A stretch of DNA of 64,000 nucleotides from Allodiplogaster sudhausi. Taxonomy: Eukaryota; Nematoda; Chromadorea; Rhabditida; Diplogasteridae. The stretch covers positions 1,861,001 through 1,925,000 of the forward strand of contig CALZFC010000033.1 in the NCBI GenBank assembly GCA_945643635.1, given 5' to 3'. The notes under the pieces were generated by a model that saw only the letters and a list, made by a program, of their open reading frames with translations, was not told where the DNA came from and did no database searches. Below are positions 23,810 to 35,668 of the stretch, piece after piece; position 1 is the stretch's first letter; every line of letters starts with the position of its first letter. The translations under genes were made by a program, and so were the position numbers.

Positions 23810-25694
23810 TCATAGCCTGCTAATCTTAACAGATCTATTTGAAGACGGTTCCTTGGGTGGCAGATGAGTTGCAAAGAAAAAGGACTGAACAATACGGTGA
23901 GATTCTTTCGTAGTGACAAGAAAGAAAAGGGGATGAAGGAGATCAATGAGTACAAGGCAAATGTTTGAAATGAAAGCCAAGAGGAAAAGTTCCTTCTGAT
24001 CTTGCACGGGCACCGGCTGGTGCTCAGATTTCGTGACAGGCCGGCCACGAACGAACGACAACGAAAAAGTCACCGCCTGGGCCACCTCCAAAGTCATCCT
24101 TTTAGTTTGACAATTAGAAGCATTGGAGAGAAAATGAAAGGTGAGACAAAGAATCAAAAATTGGATTTAAAATGGCTTCATCATTGGATATGCATTTCTA
24201 ATAGTAAATTTCTTTAAACATTCTGCTTGCTGAATTGCGCGCTCGGACTCATTTGCGTTGCTCTCGCAGCTGAAATGTCTTAGCAATTCTAGGAAAAGAG
24301 AGTATCAACATGCACACACTGTCACATTTCCAAACAACACTCTTTTTTATGTTCGTATACGAAGATTCAAATAGACACGAATAAAATTTGTAGCCAGACA
24401 CTCACTTATGTTGATACTACAATGAAATAATTATTGCTTCCTTTATATACATACATATATATTTTTTTTATTTATATATATATACAATACATATTTTAAT
24501 AACATGCTGGCATACAAAGAAAACCATGAAGACGGCGGCGCTTTGGTTGAGAAGTCTCCTCTCTGGTGCTGGAGGAACATTCATGTTCCTAGTAGTATGA
24601 ATGACTTCTCGTCGGGACCGCTTTATTCGAAAGAAAATGACGACGTAGGCCAGAAAGATCGCAAGGCAGACGACCGAGCTGACGCTGTCAAGGCTCTGAA
24701 TTCAAACGCGTACTCACAAACTCGGAAGTTGTTGAGATTCACTTTACGTTATTGGCTGAGCTGTTCTTCCCGCGTACCCTTCACAATGTTTCTTTAATTT
24801 CTGGAAAGCAAGCGGAAGGACACTTCAATGATTCTGAGAACCTTTCAGGACAAAGCAAGACGGATTTTACATTTATAAAATAGAGAATTCAAAGAGAATT
24901 CAAAACTGACAATGATTATTTCTGTAGCAAAGGCATTGAAGGGTTCTCTGCATTTGGCGGTGATGAGCTGATCCAAGGGAGCGTAGTCTCGGCGACATTG
25001 CGTGACAATAACAGCTACGGCGAGGAGCAAAGAGAACAGCCAGGCAAGCAAGACACACACAATCGTTGCTCTCCTACAAGGAAAGAAGCAAGAGGAATGC
25101 TAATTGGGTTGACTTTTGTATCAGACTAACTTAGAGAAAGCGTTCGAAGAAATGGCTGAAGAGCGAAAGGTGAGGAAGCGATTGATGGCAATGAGAGCAG
25201 AGAAGCTGAGAATTCCATACAGGGCAAATTGGTCAAGGAAAATGACGGCGACTTGGAAGAAGGAAGAAGAGACCCCAAAGTAGTCACGCTGCAATATGCT
25301 TTGCTGCTACATTTTTAAAATTATTATCTAATTTACAAATCCTACACTTCATTTTGAAAAATATCTCAAATCGCAGACTTAAAACCTGGATTTTATAGAA
25401 CGTAATGACGAAAATGGCTTGCATCGAGACTTCAAGTGAAGTGCAAATAAGGAGCTGTGAGAGAATTAAGTAAAACTTGTTCTGAAAACAACAAATCTAC
25501 TTGACGTGCGATGAAAAGTGTGGTCTAACCGCGAGAAAACTCTTCCGTCCCCTCCAGAAGACGAGGACGAATGAAATGTTTGTGAGAATGGCCAAGCTGA
25601 TGAGGGCAGAATGGCCGAAGAGATACCTTACAGTATCCTTCGCCTCCAGCATCACAGTCGGAGTCCACGCAGATGGTTGGACTGAGGGTTCCAT
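23810..25694 (-). CDS. seven-transmembrane receptor 6 (SRX-like)
   Basis: Minus-strand exons: 25694-25530 (ATG; TM1, VLVFWRGRKSF), 25481-25386 (96 nt, TM2), 25288-25131 (TM3, LIAINRFLTF), 25073-24911 (TM4), 24695-24516 (TM5, RRLLNQS, TM6) and 24085-23810 (FVRG loop, TM7, LVTTKESHR tail). Reading frame is preserved across all joins. With receptors 7 and 8 it forms a closer subgroup (WRGRK after TM1, INRFLTFRSS after TM3, ERRLLNQS before TM6), which points to recent tandem duplication on this strand. Confidence 0.86.
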
Positions 25695-26397
25695 CGCGCT
25701 TCCTTAATTATGTATATCAATTTAAAGAAAAAGATAAATTCTATCTTCGTAAATGCAACAGAGATATATAAGTGTACCACCGATAATTGTGTTGTGATCA
25801 TCGTATTCGGACGACATCACTTGAAAAGTTCGCGTGTCGAAGAAAATAAACAGTACTATTCAATAGACATGCTAATAGCTAAAGAAGACATGAAGATTAC
25901 TGGTTAGGAAATTTTAATCCGTTGAAAGATACCCTCCATTTGATACAGGGACAGGCAATGCTCAGACAGCCTTTCAGCTGCACTGAAAATTCAAAGAAAA
26001 GCTGCAATGAAAAGATCAAGAGGGAATTTTGGATTGAGGCTCAGTATCAAACTCTCCTCATCTCCTTTTTCGCCCACTGTTTGTAGTCACACTTTCTCTT
26101 CAAATTTTTCGTTGCAACTTCCACGCCCACCTGTTTGTAGTCACACTTTCTCTTCAAATTTTACTTTTAAAATTAATTTCATCATGATAAAAAAAATCAC
26201 CATTAAAAATATCATAGGAGTACTGTAAAAGTTAAGGTATAAAGAGACAGGAGACTTACAATAAAAATAAAAGCTGTGTCAAGAATAACTATCTCACATA
26301 TGTACATACATTGATACATAGGAATGTTGCGACAAGAACACTAGAAAATATATTTTAAGTGTATATATTTTCCTTTTAACTTCCTATCTCTCTCTAT

Positions 26398-26431
<34 letters not shown>

Positions 26432-26715
26432 TCACCTTCATCTTTCCTTTGTAAATGCCATGTTAAGAGAAAAAAAGAAAACATATTAAAAAAAACAGTA
26501 CAATGAAATATTCTGTCAGTTTTCTTGGCAAAACAAATTTCTTGACAAAGAGTAATGGATGGAATCTTTTATACACGAACTACAAGTGCGATAAAAGCTC
26601 CCATTGGTAGCAATCAGTTTGCAATAAAAATATTGTATAAAGAGAAACAATTAAAATCAGATATTACGGAGCCTGAAGAGATATTACGGAATGTGCAGGA
26701 ATTTTTGTACCTTTT
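25695..26715. other. intergenic spacer with short tandem repeat and CT tract
   Basis: Contains two copies of a 53-bp-period repeat (GCCCAC..TGTTTGTAGTCACACTTTC, 26071-26163), TACATATGTA-type palindromes near 26297 and a CT tract at 26388-26430. No gene supported. Confidence 0.6.
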
Positions 26716-28332
26716 TTACAATCTGGTTCTGACTTGGCTTTTATTTGATAGATTGGATGACTGATCATTTGGAATGCGACCAGTGGTGAGAAAGAAAGAT
26801 TGGACAACACGACGAGATTCGTGAGTGGTGACAAGGAAGAATAGAGGATGGAGGAGATCGATGAGGACAAGGCAAATGTTGGAGATGAACGCGACTGTGA
26901 AGAGTTCCTTCTGCTCTGGAACAGTCGAGGGCTCATCTGGCTTGCCACGCACAAATGACAACGCAAATGTACCCAACTGGGCCACCTGCAATTAATTCTT
27001 ATTTGACTCTTCAATAGCACATCTTCTTCCAAGATGCGGATATAAGATTCTCCGAAGAATGAGAAGGAGAGAGAGAGAGAGAGCGAGAGAGAGAGAGAGG
27101 AGACAGAGTGGGGAAGAAGAACATGATTTGACTTCTCATACAAAGTAGAGGGAAAAGATGACGGCGCTCTGGTTGAGAAGTCGTCTTTCTGGTGCAGGAG
27201 GCCCATCTCTTGATAATTCACTGGAGATTTCACGTCGAGAACGCCTTATGCGAAAGAAGACACGAATGTAGATCAGCAAGATGCCGAGGCAGATCACAGT
27301 GCTCACGCTGTCTAGACCCTGCACTTTACATTTTTATTTTTAAAGCTTGAATGCATGGAATCTTTCTCTGTAATAAGTTCTTCAGTTACACTATGCAAGT
27401 CGAATTTACTTCCGCTTTCTACTGATAAATCTAGCTCGTGCATCTGGCAAGGTCTAAACTGACAACAATGATTTGAGTAGCAAATTCATCGAAGGGAGCT
27501 TTGCACATGGCAGTGATGAACTGTGTGAGAGGATTGAACTCTCGACGACATTCGGAGAGAATCACAGCCATGGCCAGGAGGAAAGAGAGCAGCCACGCAG
27601 AGATAACACACGCAAGCACTGCGTTTCTCAAGACATACAGTTAGCTAAGCAGAGCCTTCCTTTGGACTCTCGAAGATTAGCACATAATAAAGCACTGTTC
27701 TTAAAAGAAACCTGAAGTTAGCATCACAATACTATAAGGTCTGAAATGGCTAGCTTATGAGATGAACCTAGGGAAAGCATTCGAAGAAGGGACTGAAGAG
27801 CGAAAGGTGAGGAAACGATTGATGGCAATGAGGGCGGAGAAAAAGAGAATTCCGTTTTGAGAGAATTGGTCAAGGAAAATGACGGCGACTTGGAAGAAAG
27901 TAGAAGAAGCGCCGAAGTAATCTCGCTGCAAGATTCTTTCTTTGTACTTCTCAGTGAGCATATAAAGTGGCTATGACATTAGCATGGGAACCTGAATTCT
28001 GTATAAAGTGATGGCGAAAATTGTCTGCATTGTTACTTCAACTGAGGTGCATAATAGAAGCTGCGATAAAATGATATAAAATTTGTTCTGAAAATGAAAG
28101 AATAGTTCATTAAGGGGTGGTGCATGAAAAAAAGTGATCAAACTGCAAGAAAGTTCTTGCGGCCCCTCCAGAACACGAGCATGAATCCGATGTTCGCGAG
28201 AATGGCAGAGCCGATGAGCAAAGAGTGGCCGAAGAGAAAGCCGATGACATTCTTCGCCTCCAGCACCTCCACCGGAGTCGCGCTACTTGGCATGTCTGCA
28301 GTTGTTGACTTGGAAGTGAAGGCCATCTTCAT
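26716..28332 (-). CDS. seven-transmembrane receptor 7 (SRX-like)
   Basis: Minus-strand exons: 28332-28144 (ATG; TM1, FWRGRKNFLA), 28087-27992 (96 nt, TM2), 27925-27768 (TM3, AINRFLTF), 27626-27464 (TM4, SECRREF), 27318-27142 (TM5, ERRLLNQS, TM6) and 26985-26716 (FVRGKP, TM7, tail). All joins keep frame. It is the nearest relative of receptors 6 and 8. The intron before the last exon holds a GA microsatellite (about 27065-27105). Family and chemosensory role are inferred from the nematode context and motif pattern. Confidence 0.86.
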
Positions 28333-28721
28333 ATATCAGGAAAAGAACGGACCTGGATAGACTATGTCTGACATCACCGATGTAGCCGGAGCTGCGATTC
28401 TAACTGGAATGGCAAAAGAACGACTGCTGAAAATTGGTTGAAATTGAGACTGCCGCCTTCTCTCAGTCCTTTCAAGTTTGTTCAAGCTCTGCTTGGCTGA
28501 TGTTCGTACCCGCTTAGTTTTTCAGCTGTTGGCAGAAAGGGCATGCACATTGTAACCCATTGTACGAACCCTCATGGAAGCCATGCTGTACACGCTAAAA
28601 ATGATTCTTCTTTTTCAAGCAGAGTGAAAATACATCGTTGCATAAGGTAAATTTTGCCTTACTGGTTTTTTAATCGGATGCATCGCGCGATTCAACACAA
28701 AATGTATGTACATATGTATAA
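28333..28721. other. spacer upstream of receptor 7
   Basis: Presumed 5' flank and promoter region of receptor 7. No specific regulatory site can be named. A TACATATGTATA palindrome-like stretch ends right at the foldback border. Confidence 0.4.
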
Positions 28722-29981
28722 GACGCGATTTGCGAGAGAAACCCGGCAAAATTAGATTTCGCTCAAAAATTCATTATAGGTACTTTTTAACACGACGAAA
28801 CGATTGGAATGGGTCCGGAAGTCTGAAAACGCCATTTTGGCGAGCTATGCGAGATATAAAAGTCGAGTGCTCGGTGAGACCAGCCGAGATGTCCGCACAT
28901 TCGCGTTCGCTGATTCGCACATAATAAAGCACTATTTGTGAAATTTTTGCCATAAATAGAGAAGATATTATATAATATTTGAAAGCTGTTCAAGTAGAAT
29001 TTTAAAATATTTAATTTTAGAGCCGCTGTGGCTTCTAGACTTTGGAGAGGCGTCGTTATCATATATGGCATTTTATCAGGGGTTTTCTATCTCATTTAGT
29101 AGAGCTGAAAATTCTCTTTCGAATGAGCTATATTATGTCAGATATCGACGAGCTCTTTAATGTTTCCCTGTCCTTAAACCGTTGAAATACGCGGGGTTCG
29201 GCGCCTGCGGAGCGACGCGCACTTTGTATGGGCGCTTCCCACGCCGAAAGTGCAACTCAATCGACAATTTGTCAAAAGGCAGCCGAGGGAATTCATTTTT
29301 AAGGCTATAAATGCAATTTAAATGCAAAATAAAAATCTTCATTAAAAGGCAAAACATTTGGAATATTCCGGAAATCGAACCTGGGACGTTATGATTACAA
29401 GTCAAGCATTTTCGCAATACTCTATGCTTATCTCGAGGAGGCCGGAAGATGCGTTTATTATGACGTGCCCGAACATAACCCTAAGAAATGCTGCGCAGAC
29501 GCTGAACTCAACAGTTTATAGACTGGAAAACATTAAAGAGCTCGTATCTGACATACTATAGCTCACTCGAAAGATAATTTTCAGCTCTACGAAATGAAAT
29601 AGAAAACCCGTGATAAAATGACATATAAGATAAAGACGCCTCCCCAAAGTCTAGAGGCCACAGCGGCTCTAAATTTGAATATTTTAAAATTATACTTGAA
29701 CAGAGTTGTAAAGCAATATCTTCTCAATTTATGGTAAAAAATTTATATATATTGCTTTATTGTGCGCGAATCTGCGAACGCGAATGTGAGGGCATCTCGG
29801 CATGTCTCTCCGAGCACTCGAATTTTCAATCTCGCACAACTCGCCAAAATGGCGTTTTCAGACTCCCGGACCCACTCCAATCGTTTCGCCGTGTTAAAAA
29901 GTACCTATAAAGAGCTTTTGAGCGAAATCTAATTTTGCCGGGTCCCCGGCCATTTTGATTGATACTCTCGCAAATCGCGTC
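28722..29981. mobile_element. 1.26-kb foldback element with ATAA flanks
   Basis: The ends are inverted copies of GACGCGATTTGCGAGAG, and the flanks are direct ATAA copies (28718-28721 and 29982-29985). The left arm (about 28722-29175) and right arm (about 29530-29981) are inverted copies over roughly 450 bp, with a short extra segment near 29943-29962 in the right arm. The centre carries a B-box-like stretch (GGTTCGATTTCC on the minus strand near 29372-29383). No transposase. Confidence 0.82.
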
Positions 29982-30131
29982 ATAAGTATCTATGGAGAAG
30001 AAATAAAAGAGATGAATTCTAGAACTGTCTTGAATGCAATTTGAAGTGGAGACACAGGAGCAGAAAATAGTCTACTTACCATTAGCGTCGTTTTTTGACA
30101 CTATGGATCACTTTGAACTTTATAATGTTTC

Positions 30132-31764
30132 TCATAACTTCGTGACTCGGGTCCTATTTGATCGTTTGGAAGACCGTTCATTAGCTTGTACAACACTCGT
30201 AGAAAAGAAAGATTGGACAACACGACGAGACTCGTAAGTGGTGAAAAGGAAGAATACGGGGTGGAGGAGGTCGATGAGGACAAGGCAAATGTTGGAGATG
30301 AACGCAATGATGAAGAGCTCCTTCTGCTCATCCACCGTCGCTGGATTCATCGTAGATCACTGGATTCATCGTAGATCGGCGGTCGACCGCGCACCAAGGA
30401 AAGCGAGAAAGTCGCCATCTGGGCCACCTTCAAATGGTTTACTTCCAAGCACTGTAGAATAAGACTTCTAAAATAGCAATCTTTATATTCCTAAGGGCAG
30501 ACATGGCCATGGCCTGAATTCTTTTATGTAAGGAAACTGATTTTAAATTCTTCCTATAATTTTTTAATAAATTTAATCAGATGTAAAAATGTGAATATGT
30601 ATGTATATATGATTCCATACAAAGTAAATAGCGAAGACAGCTGCGCTCTGGTTGAGGAGTCGCCTCTCCGGCCCTGAAGGCCTGCTCACTTCAGCCGCCG
30701 AATTTAATTCACGACGAGATCGCGTTATTCGAAAGAAGATGAAAACGTAGATCAGGAAGATCGCTAAGCAGACGGCCGTGCAGATCCCATCAAGGCTCTG
30801 TGTTTATCTCTCTTAATTGTGACAGTTATTCTGTTGTCATACGATTATATATCCTCCAATCCGAATGCTCTGCAGCTGTCCTCTTCAGTCCTCGCTTTCT
30901 TTCATGTTTCTAAAGAAAGCTACAGAACCTTTAAATGCACCTGGAAAGTCATCTGAAAGAAGGGCATTCTAATTATGAAGCCGAGATGGCAAATAGCATT
31001 CAAGGCAGACACTCACAACGATGATTTCAGAAGCAAAGGCATCGAAGGGCTCCTTGCACTTGGCAGTGAAGAACTGGGTTCGCGGGTCGAATTCGCGACG
31101 GCATTGGGAGAGAATGACAGCCACGGCGAGCAGGAAGGAGAGCAGCCAAGCCAAGACCGCACTCACAACCATCAACTTCCTGCAGCACGGAAATTATGAC
31201 ATCTATGTACCTAGAAGAAAATGCACCCTGTGAATCCTTTGTGACAACAAACAAATAGCCCTAAAGATCCTATTCTAACCATAAGTCATTATGTATTTCA
31301 CAAAAGTAATTCTTGAGAGGGCCTAAAAAGATGGTGGTTTGCGACTACTGAAAAGTTTCAGATGCCATGTACATAACTCCAAGCTTGAAACTATTCATAC
31401 GGACTTGGAGAAGAAATCCGTTGATGTACGGGAAGATCGAAAGATGGAGAAACGGTGAATGGAATATTCGCGAGAATGGAGATGCAGATTGGAATGGAAT
31501 GGCCAAAGAGGAAGCCGACCACTTCCTTCGCCTCAAGCATCTCCACGGGAGACCACGCAGATGGTACGACTTAACAGTAATCGACTCAAGTCAGCAATCG
31601 ACATTATTTTTTATTAGCAGAGATGTGAAAAACAGTTGCTCTCATCATACACTGTAAAAAATATTTAAAAAATTTAATGGACCGGTTGTGAAGGTGTTGG
31701 AGTTTTCTGCTTTCATGACTTCCAGGGCGGAGAAATTGACGGAGTTCATCTCCGTCTGAAGCAT
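30132..31764 (-). pseudogene. decayed seven-transmembrane receptor 8
   Basis: Minus-strand pieces: a possible N-terminal exon from an ATG at 31764 (MLQTEMNSVNF, N-glycosylation-like), a TM1 piece near 31570-31410 (VEMLEAKEVVGFLFGHS) that loses the WRGRK end, TM4 at 31179-31017, TM5-TM6 at 30797-30621 (ERRLLNQS), and a last exon at 30429-30132. TM2 and TM3 exons found in every other copy are missing between 31180 and 31400. In the last exon a 19-bp direct duplication (30350-30387) and a frame change put a stop between the FSLSLVRG part and the DEQKELF part. Together this supports a pseudogene. A 20-nt removal (gt..ag) would restore frame but would be an implausibly short intron. Confidence 0.75.
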
Positions 31765-32700
31765 GGAGCTGGAATGGACTTTTCATTCAATCGAATAAGG
31801 ATCAAATATAGATGTAGACCTATTAAAATGTACTATTTCTAAAGTACATACATATGTATGTATGCATATATGAGTTGTAATCTTTGTCCCCGCCACAAAT
31901 GAACGATTACAAGCGTTTATTTTCTCTCTCACCGAAGAGACCTCTCACAATAAAGTACATAAAGAGGAAAGTTAACAACCTCTTGTAGTTTTAAGAGCTC
32001 ATTGAAGTAAAGTTAACCTGTCAATTCTTTCAAACGTAAGCGATGTTAACACTTTTCAGCTGTCCTTGAAAGTTCGCATATATCAAATGGAAGTCCATCG
32101 GATTACTCAAAAAAAGTATGGCAAACAGGTAACACTTTTTTCGTAAAGGCAGTTTTTTCGAAGCGAGATGTTATTGTTCGTTTACTTATTTGACACTATT
32201 TTGCCTAATATTCTTTAGCTTATTATAGAATATTCACATAAGAAAGGTGGTGCAACATAAAACCAAAAAATGTCATGAAATATTTGTAAATTTAATCTTT
32301 CCGCGATGGGTACGTGGCCGTTAATCTACAGTCGAGTTCTGTAACAGCACGTTTTTGCACGGACACCATTCATTCAAAACAAATTCATTCAAAATTTGCT
32401 CTTTCAAGTATCTTATACTTGAATATGGAACTTTTTGTGCTTTTTCATTTGCCTTTTCTTTTTCCTCATGCCCGAGGCTATTCGAAAATAGCTAAGATGT
32501 CTCATAAATCGGCAATGACTTTTCGGTGACCGCCCTCCTTTAATTTATGATGAAGATCATTGTAATCTCTTGACTATTCCCCGCACAGACTCGGATGGTC
32601 CATGTACCGTATCCAGTCTGTGGCTTCACTCTCTCTTCATCTTCTTATTCCTCAGTTATCCAATTCGAGAGTCTCCAACTTTATTCACTTACAAGGATTC
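31765..32700. other. gene-poor spacer
   Basis: No gene supported. TACATACATATGTATG palindromes lie at about 31848-31864. A CCCTCCTTTAATT motif at 32533-32545 resembles the right end of the TTAA elements elsewhere in the window, but no left partner was found. Confidence 0.5.
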
Positions 32701-32716
32701 ACCCCCCCCCCATTTC

Positions 32717-33265
32717 GAGATCGGCAATAACGACTCCCCCAGAGATGGTAACGGCCCGGCCCGGCGGGCCCGAGGGCCGGGCCGGCCCAATTTCCCAAGG
32801 CCCCGGGCCGGGCCGGGCCGGGCCCAAAAAAGTTGGGCGGGCCCGTCAGCCCGTTTGGGCTCGATAAGCACGCAATGTCGTCCAGTCAGGACGACTGGTG
32901 GCATTGTTAAGAGCAAAACTTTCTTCAATTGTTTATTTTTCCCCCTAAAAGTCTTTTTTCTATACATTAAAATGAATGTTCGTACCACGAGCATGAAAAA
33001 TTCTGAATTTCAAAACACTTTGTAACTCGTCGGACTTTTTTCCCCGATTTTTTTTGAAAATCGGGCTCAAACGGGCCCACGGGCCGGGCCCAACATTCTA
33101 GGGCCCGGAAATGCTTCGGGCCGGGCCGGCCCAGACCTTGGGCCCGACGGGCCGGGCCGGCCCAAAATTTTTGGGCCATTTACCATCTCTGCTCCCCCCC
33201 TTTTTTTTAAATCGGCAATAACGACTCATGCGGCCGATCGGCAATAACGACTCGCAGCCCAATGC
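32717..33265. repeat. dispersed copies of a TCGGCAATAACGACTC unit
   Basis: The unit TCGGCAATAACGACTC occurs at about 32721, 33213 and 33239, twice preceded by a poly-C run. The GC-rich transposon-like element lies between the first and second copies, so it seems to have inserted into a pre-existing short tandem repeat. Confidence 0.75.
32740..33191. mobile_element. 452-bp GC-rich hAT-like non-autonomous element
   Basis: The ends are perfect 12-bp inverted repeats, CAGAGATGGTAA and TTACCATCTCTG. The CAGAGATGG end is typical of hAT elements. Subterminal DNA is packed with GGGCCGGGCC-type units in both orientations. The expected 8-bp duplication is blurred by the flanking C runs (GACTCCCC left, CTCCCCCC right). 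No open frame of interest, so it is a MITE. Confidence 0.75.
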
Positions 33266-33579
33266 TACCTACTTTTCTGAGGAAATTAATTGTTGACGTC
33301 AAATAGGTTAATAAAACATGAAGTACAGTTAGGGTGGAGAATAAAGGCAAATTTTATAACAAATATTCATGTACAAACATATGTGCGTATGTCTATTTAC
33401 ATATTTACAGATCGGATAAATGAAATTACAGAATGGAGGAAATCATCTAACTACTATGTATATGCAACTGTTCAAAAGAAAAGGAGATGCTTTCCCGTGT
33501 CTAAGACTTTGTTGTAATTGTTGTAAATACATGGACATATGTATGTATTTCTTATGTAATTTGCTTAGTTTACACTCAC

Positions 33580-33663
33580 CACTGGTGCTGCCTTGTGGAT
33601 CTTGTTTCTATAGTTGCTACGGGAGCCCATTTTGGCTTTCCTCACTAGACCAAATGTATCCAT
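33580..33663 (-). CDS. possible first coding exon of an unidentified minus-strand gene
   Basis: An ATG at 33663 opens 28 codons (MDTFGLVRKAKMGSRSNYRN..) ending in a good donor (GTG then gtgagt). A second exon-like piece with a gtgagt donor lies at about 34728-34682 (IAKAAAIYCPDSGK). I could not connect them or find downstream exons, and no family is recognised. Confidence 0.25.
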
Positions 33664-34742
33664 GAAGGAACTCACCATCAGGTTAGCTTTTTCAAACTAT
33701 AATAGCCAGAAATTGTCACATTTAATAGGACGAGTTAAATTTATCGGCGAATTCCAGCTTCCTCATCAGTTGACCAAGAGACCATTTTAAATGGAGCAAA
33801 GTGAAGATTGTGAGGGAGAGAGAGAGAATCGGAGAAAGAGAGCAAAGTTGCTTGTGCCATTCTAAGAGCGTCTCGCAATACATTCGAGATGCTCCTAGTC
33901 GTGATACTCTCCTTTTCCGTTCCGCCAAGAAAAATGTATTGTCGTCTCTGAATGGTTCATTCTTCTTCTTTTTATCTTGCCTACGAGTGTTTTCAGCCTT
34001 CGTTCCATTTTTTTGTCTTTTCCTTCCTTTAAAAAACAGCCGGATATCACGCGCTGGCTTTGTTATTCTTTCGTGCCATATTGTAAATCAATCGAATGCA
34101 CTTCGTTGAATTCAAACAATTTGTCCAGTGCTTCCATCGTTTTAATATGTAATTATTAAACTTCTTTCAATGTCAAGAATACTACTTTCTCTATTACTTC
34201 ATTTCGTTCTCTCGTGCGATTTTAACAAGAGAAAGCTGAATTTCAACCATATAATTTCGTATCGGCTCAAGAACGAAAAATAAAAATGGAGACGTTGAAT
34301 TGCCCTTTCACTGGTTGATGTCTTTGCTGGGCAGCCAAAAGCTAATCATTAAATACAGAATAAAAGGGGGTGGGAGGGAGAGATTTAGACAGAGAAAGAA
34401 ATAAATTCAAGGGTTCAAGGGTTGAGTGAAAGCTGAAACAGCGGTCCAGACCACTAGTGGCCGAATACCTGCAATTTTGCAGAATAAAAAAAACCGCTCA
34501 ATCGGCTGGGCGAAAGTACTTTTCAGGAGAAGAAATAGCTTTTAAGAGAGGAAGCGGCGGGTGAGCCAATCTAGAAGATTCTGCAGTGGCCATGAGGTTC
34601 TTCTTTTGGCAATTATGAAACTAACACACGATTCTGCTTCGGATGAGTATGCAGATTCTCTAAATCAACTCACCTTTCCAGAATCAGGGCAATAGATCGC
34701 GGCTGCCTTTGCTATCAAAATAGAGTAAGCGTTGCGAATTTT

Positions 34743-34743
34743 A

Positions 34744-34778
<35 letters not shown>

Positions 34779-34855
34779 GAGAAAGAGAGAGAAAGAGAGA
34801 AAAGAGAGAGAGAGATAAGAGAGCGAGGGAGAGAGAAAGATAGAGAGAAGAAAAC
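34743..34855. repeat. GA microsatellite
   Basis: Imperfect (GA)n over about 110 nt. Other GA runs follow at about 35025-35110. They generate Ser/Leu-rich false open frames on the minus strand. Confidence 0.9.
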
Positions 34856-35355
34856 ATGTGAAGAAGCTTCGCCAAAGTGGAAAACTAAAATTCTGCATGC
34901 AAGTCCAACCCCGAACGAAATCGGATCGCATGTTGGCCGGAAACAAAGTATCCCAGATCCTTTATTCGAGTGTGAGGGGGTGAGAGTGTCTGGCCTGTCT
35001 ATCAAGAGAAATAAACACGTAGAGAGAAGAAGAGAGAGAAGAGACTGTAAGAGAGTGATGGAGGTGGAGATAAAGAGAAAGAGAGAGCGAGAGAGAGAGA
35101 GTGAGAGAGAGCGTTCTTGACCCAGCAAGAGTGTTGCAGCCACCACGCAGCCCAGCTTGGCATCCAGGAACGGCGGAACCAGGAGAAGAAGAAGGAGAGA
35201 GCGAAATCTTTGAAGAGCACGGCTGCTTTCCCGGGCGGCCAGAAGTGTCAGACCATCTTAATCATTTATCTTTATCTTTCTTCCCTCCCTTTCTCAATCT
35301 CGTCCTCTTTTGCCAAATGGTTCGCTGTTCATTCAGTGAAGTGTGAACAAGCATT

Positions 35356-35461
35356 ATTTTCGGCTGTGGCAATTCCCTACAGTGTTGAGATGTTTTGATT
35401 TCTGGATGATTTTCGGCTGTGGCAATTCCCTACAGTGTTGAGATGTTTTGATTTCTGGATG
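35356..35461. repeat. 53-bp tandem duplication
   Basis: ATTTTCGGCTGTGGCAATTC.. at 35356-35408 is repeated at 35409-35461 with no visible difference. It lies upstream of the first recognised exon of the potassium channel gene and is followed by a long (CT)n at 35607-35668. Confidence 0.93.
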
Positions 35462-35602
35462 AATTGCTACAAAAGTGCAGCTTCGGGGTTGAGTGTGTTC
35501 GGGTGCTTCGGAGGTGCTTTGAGACGGGCAGAAACGGAACGGCTTCCCTCACTTTATCTTCTTTCGTTCATGGTACAAGGACGTGCTCTGGAATGCATGG
35601 AT

Positions 35603-35606
<4 letters not shown>

Positions 35607-35668
<62 letters not shown>
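35607..35668. repeat. (CT)n microsatellite
   Basis: About 60 nt of nearly pure CT repeat on the plus strand. Confidence 0.95.

Noticed and set aside
29340..29420. tRNA gene on the minus strand of the foldback
   Set aside because: A B-box-like sequence is present but acceptor and anticodon stems do not pair.
32740..33191. GGCC-rich segment as a CpG-island promoter or rDNA piece
   Set aside because: Perfect CAGAGATGGTAA inverted ends and inverted internal repeats explain it better as a transposon.
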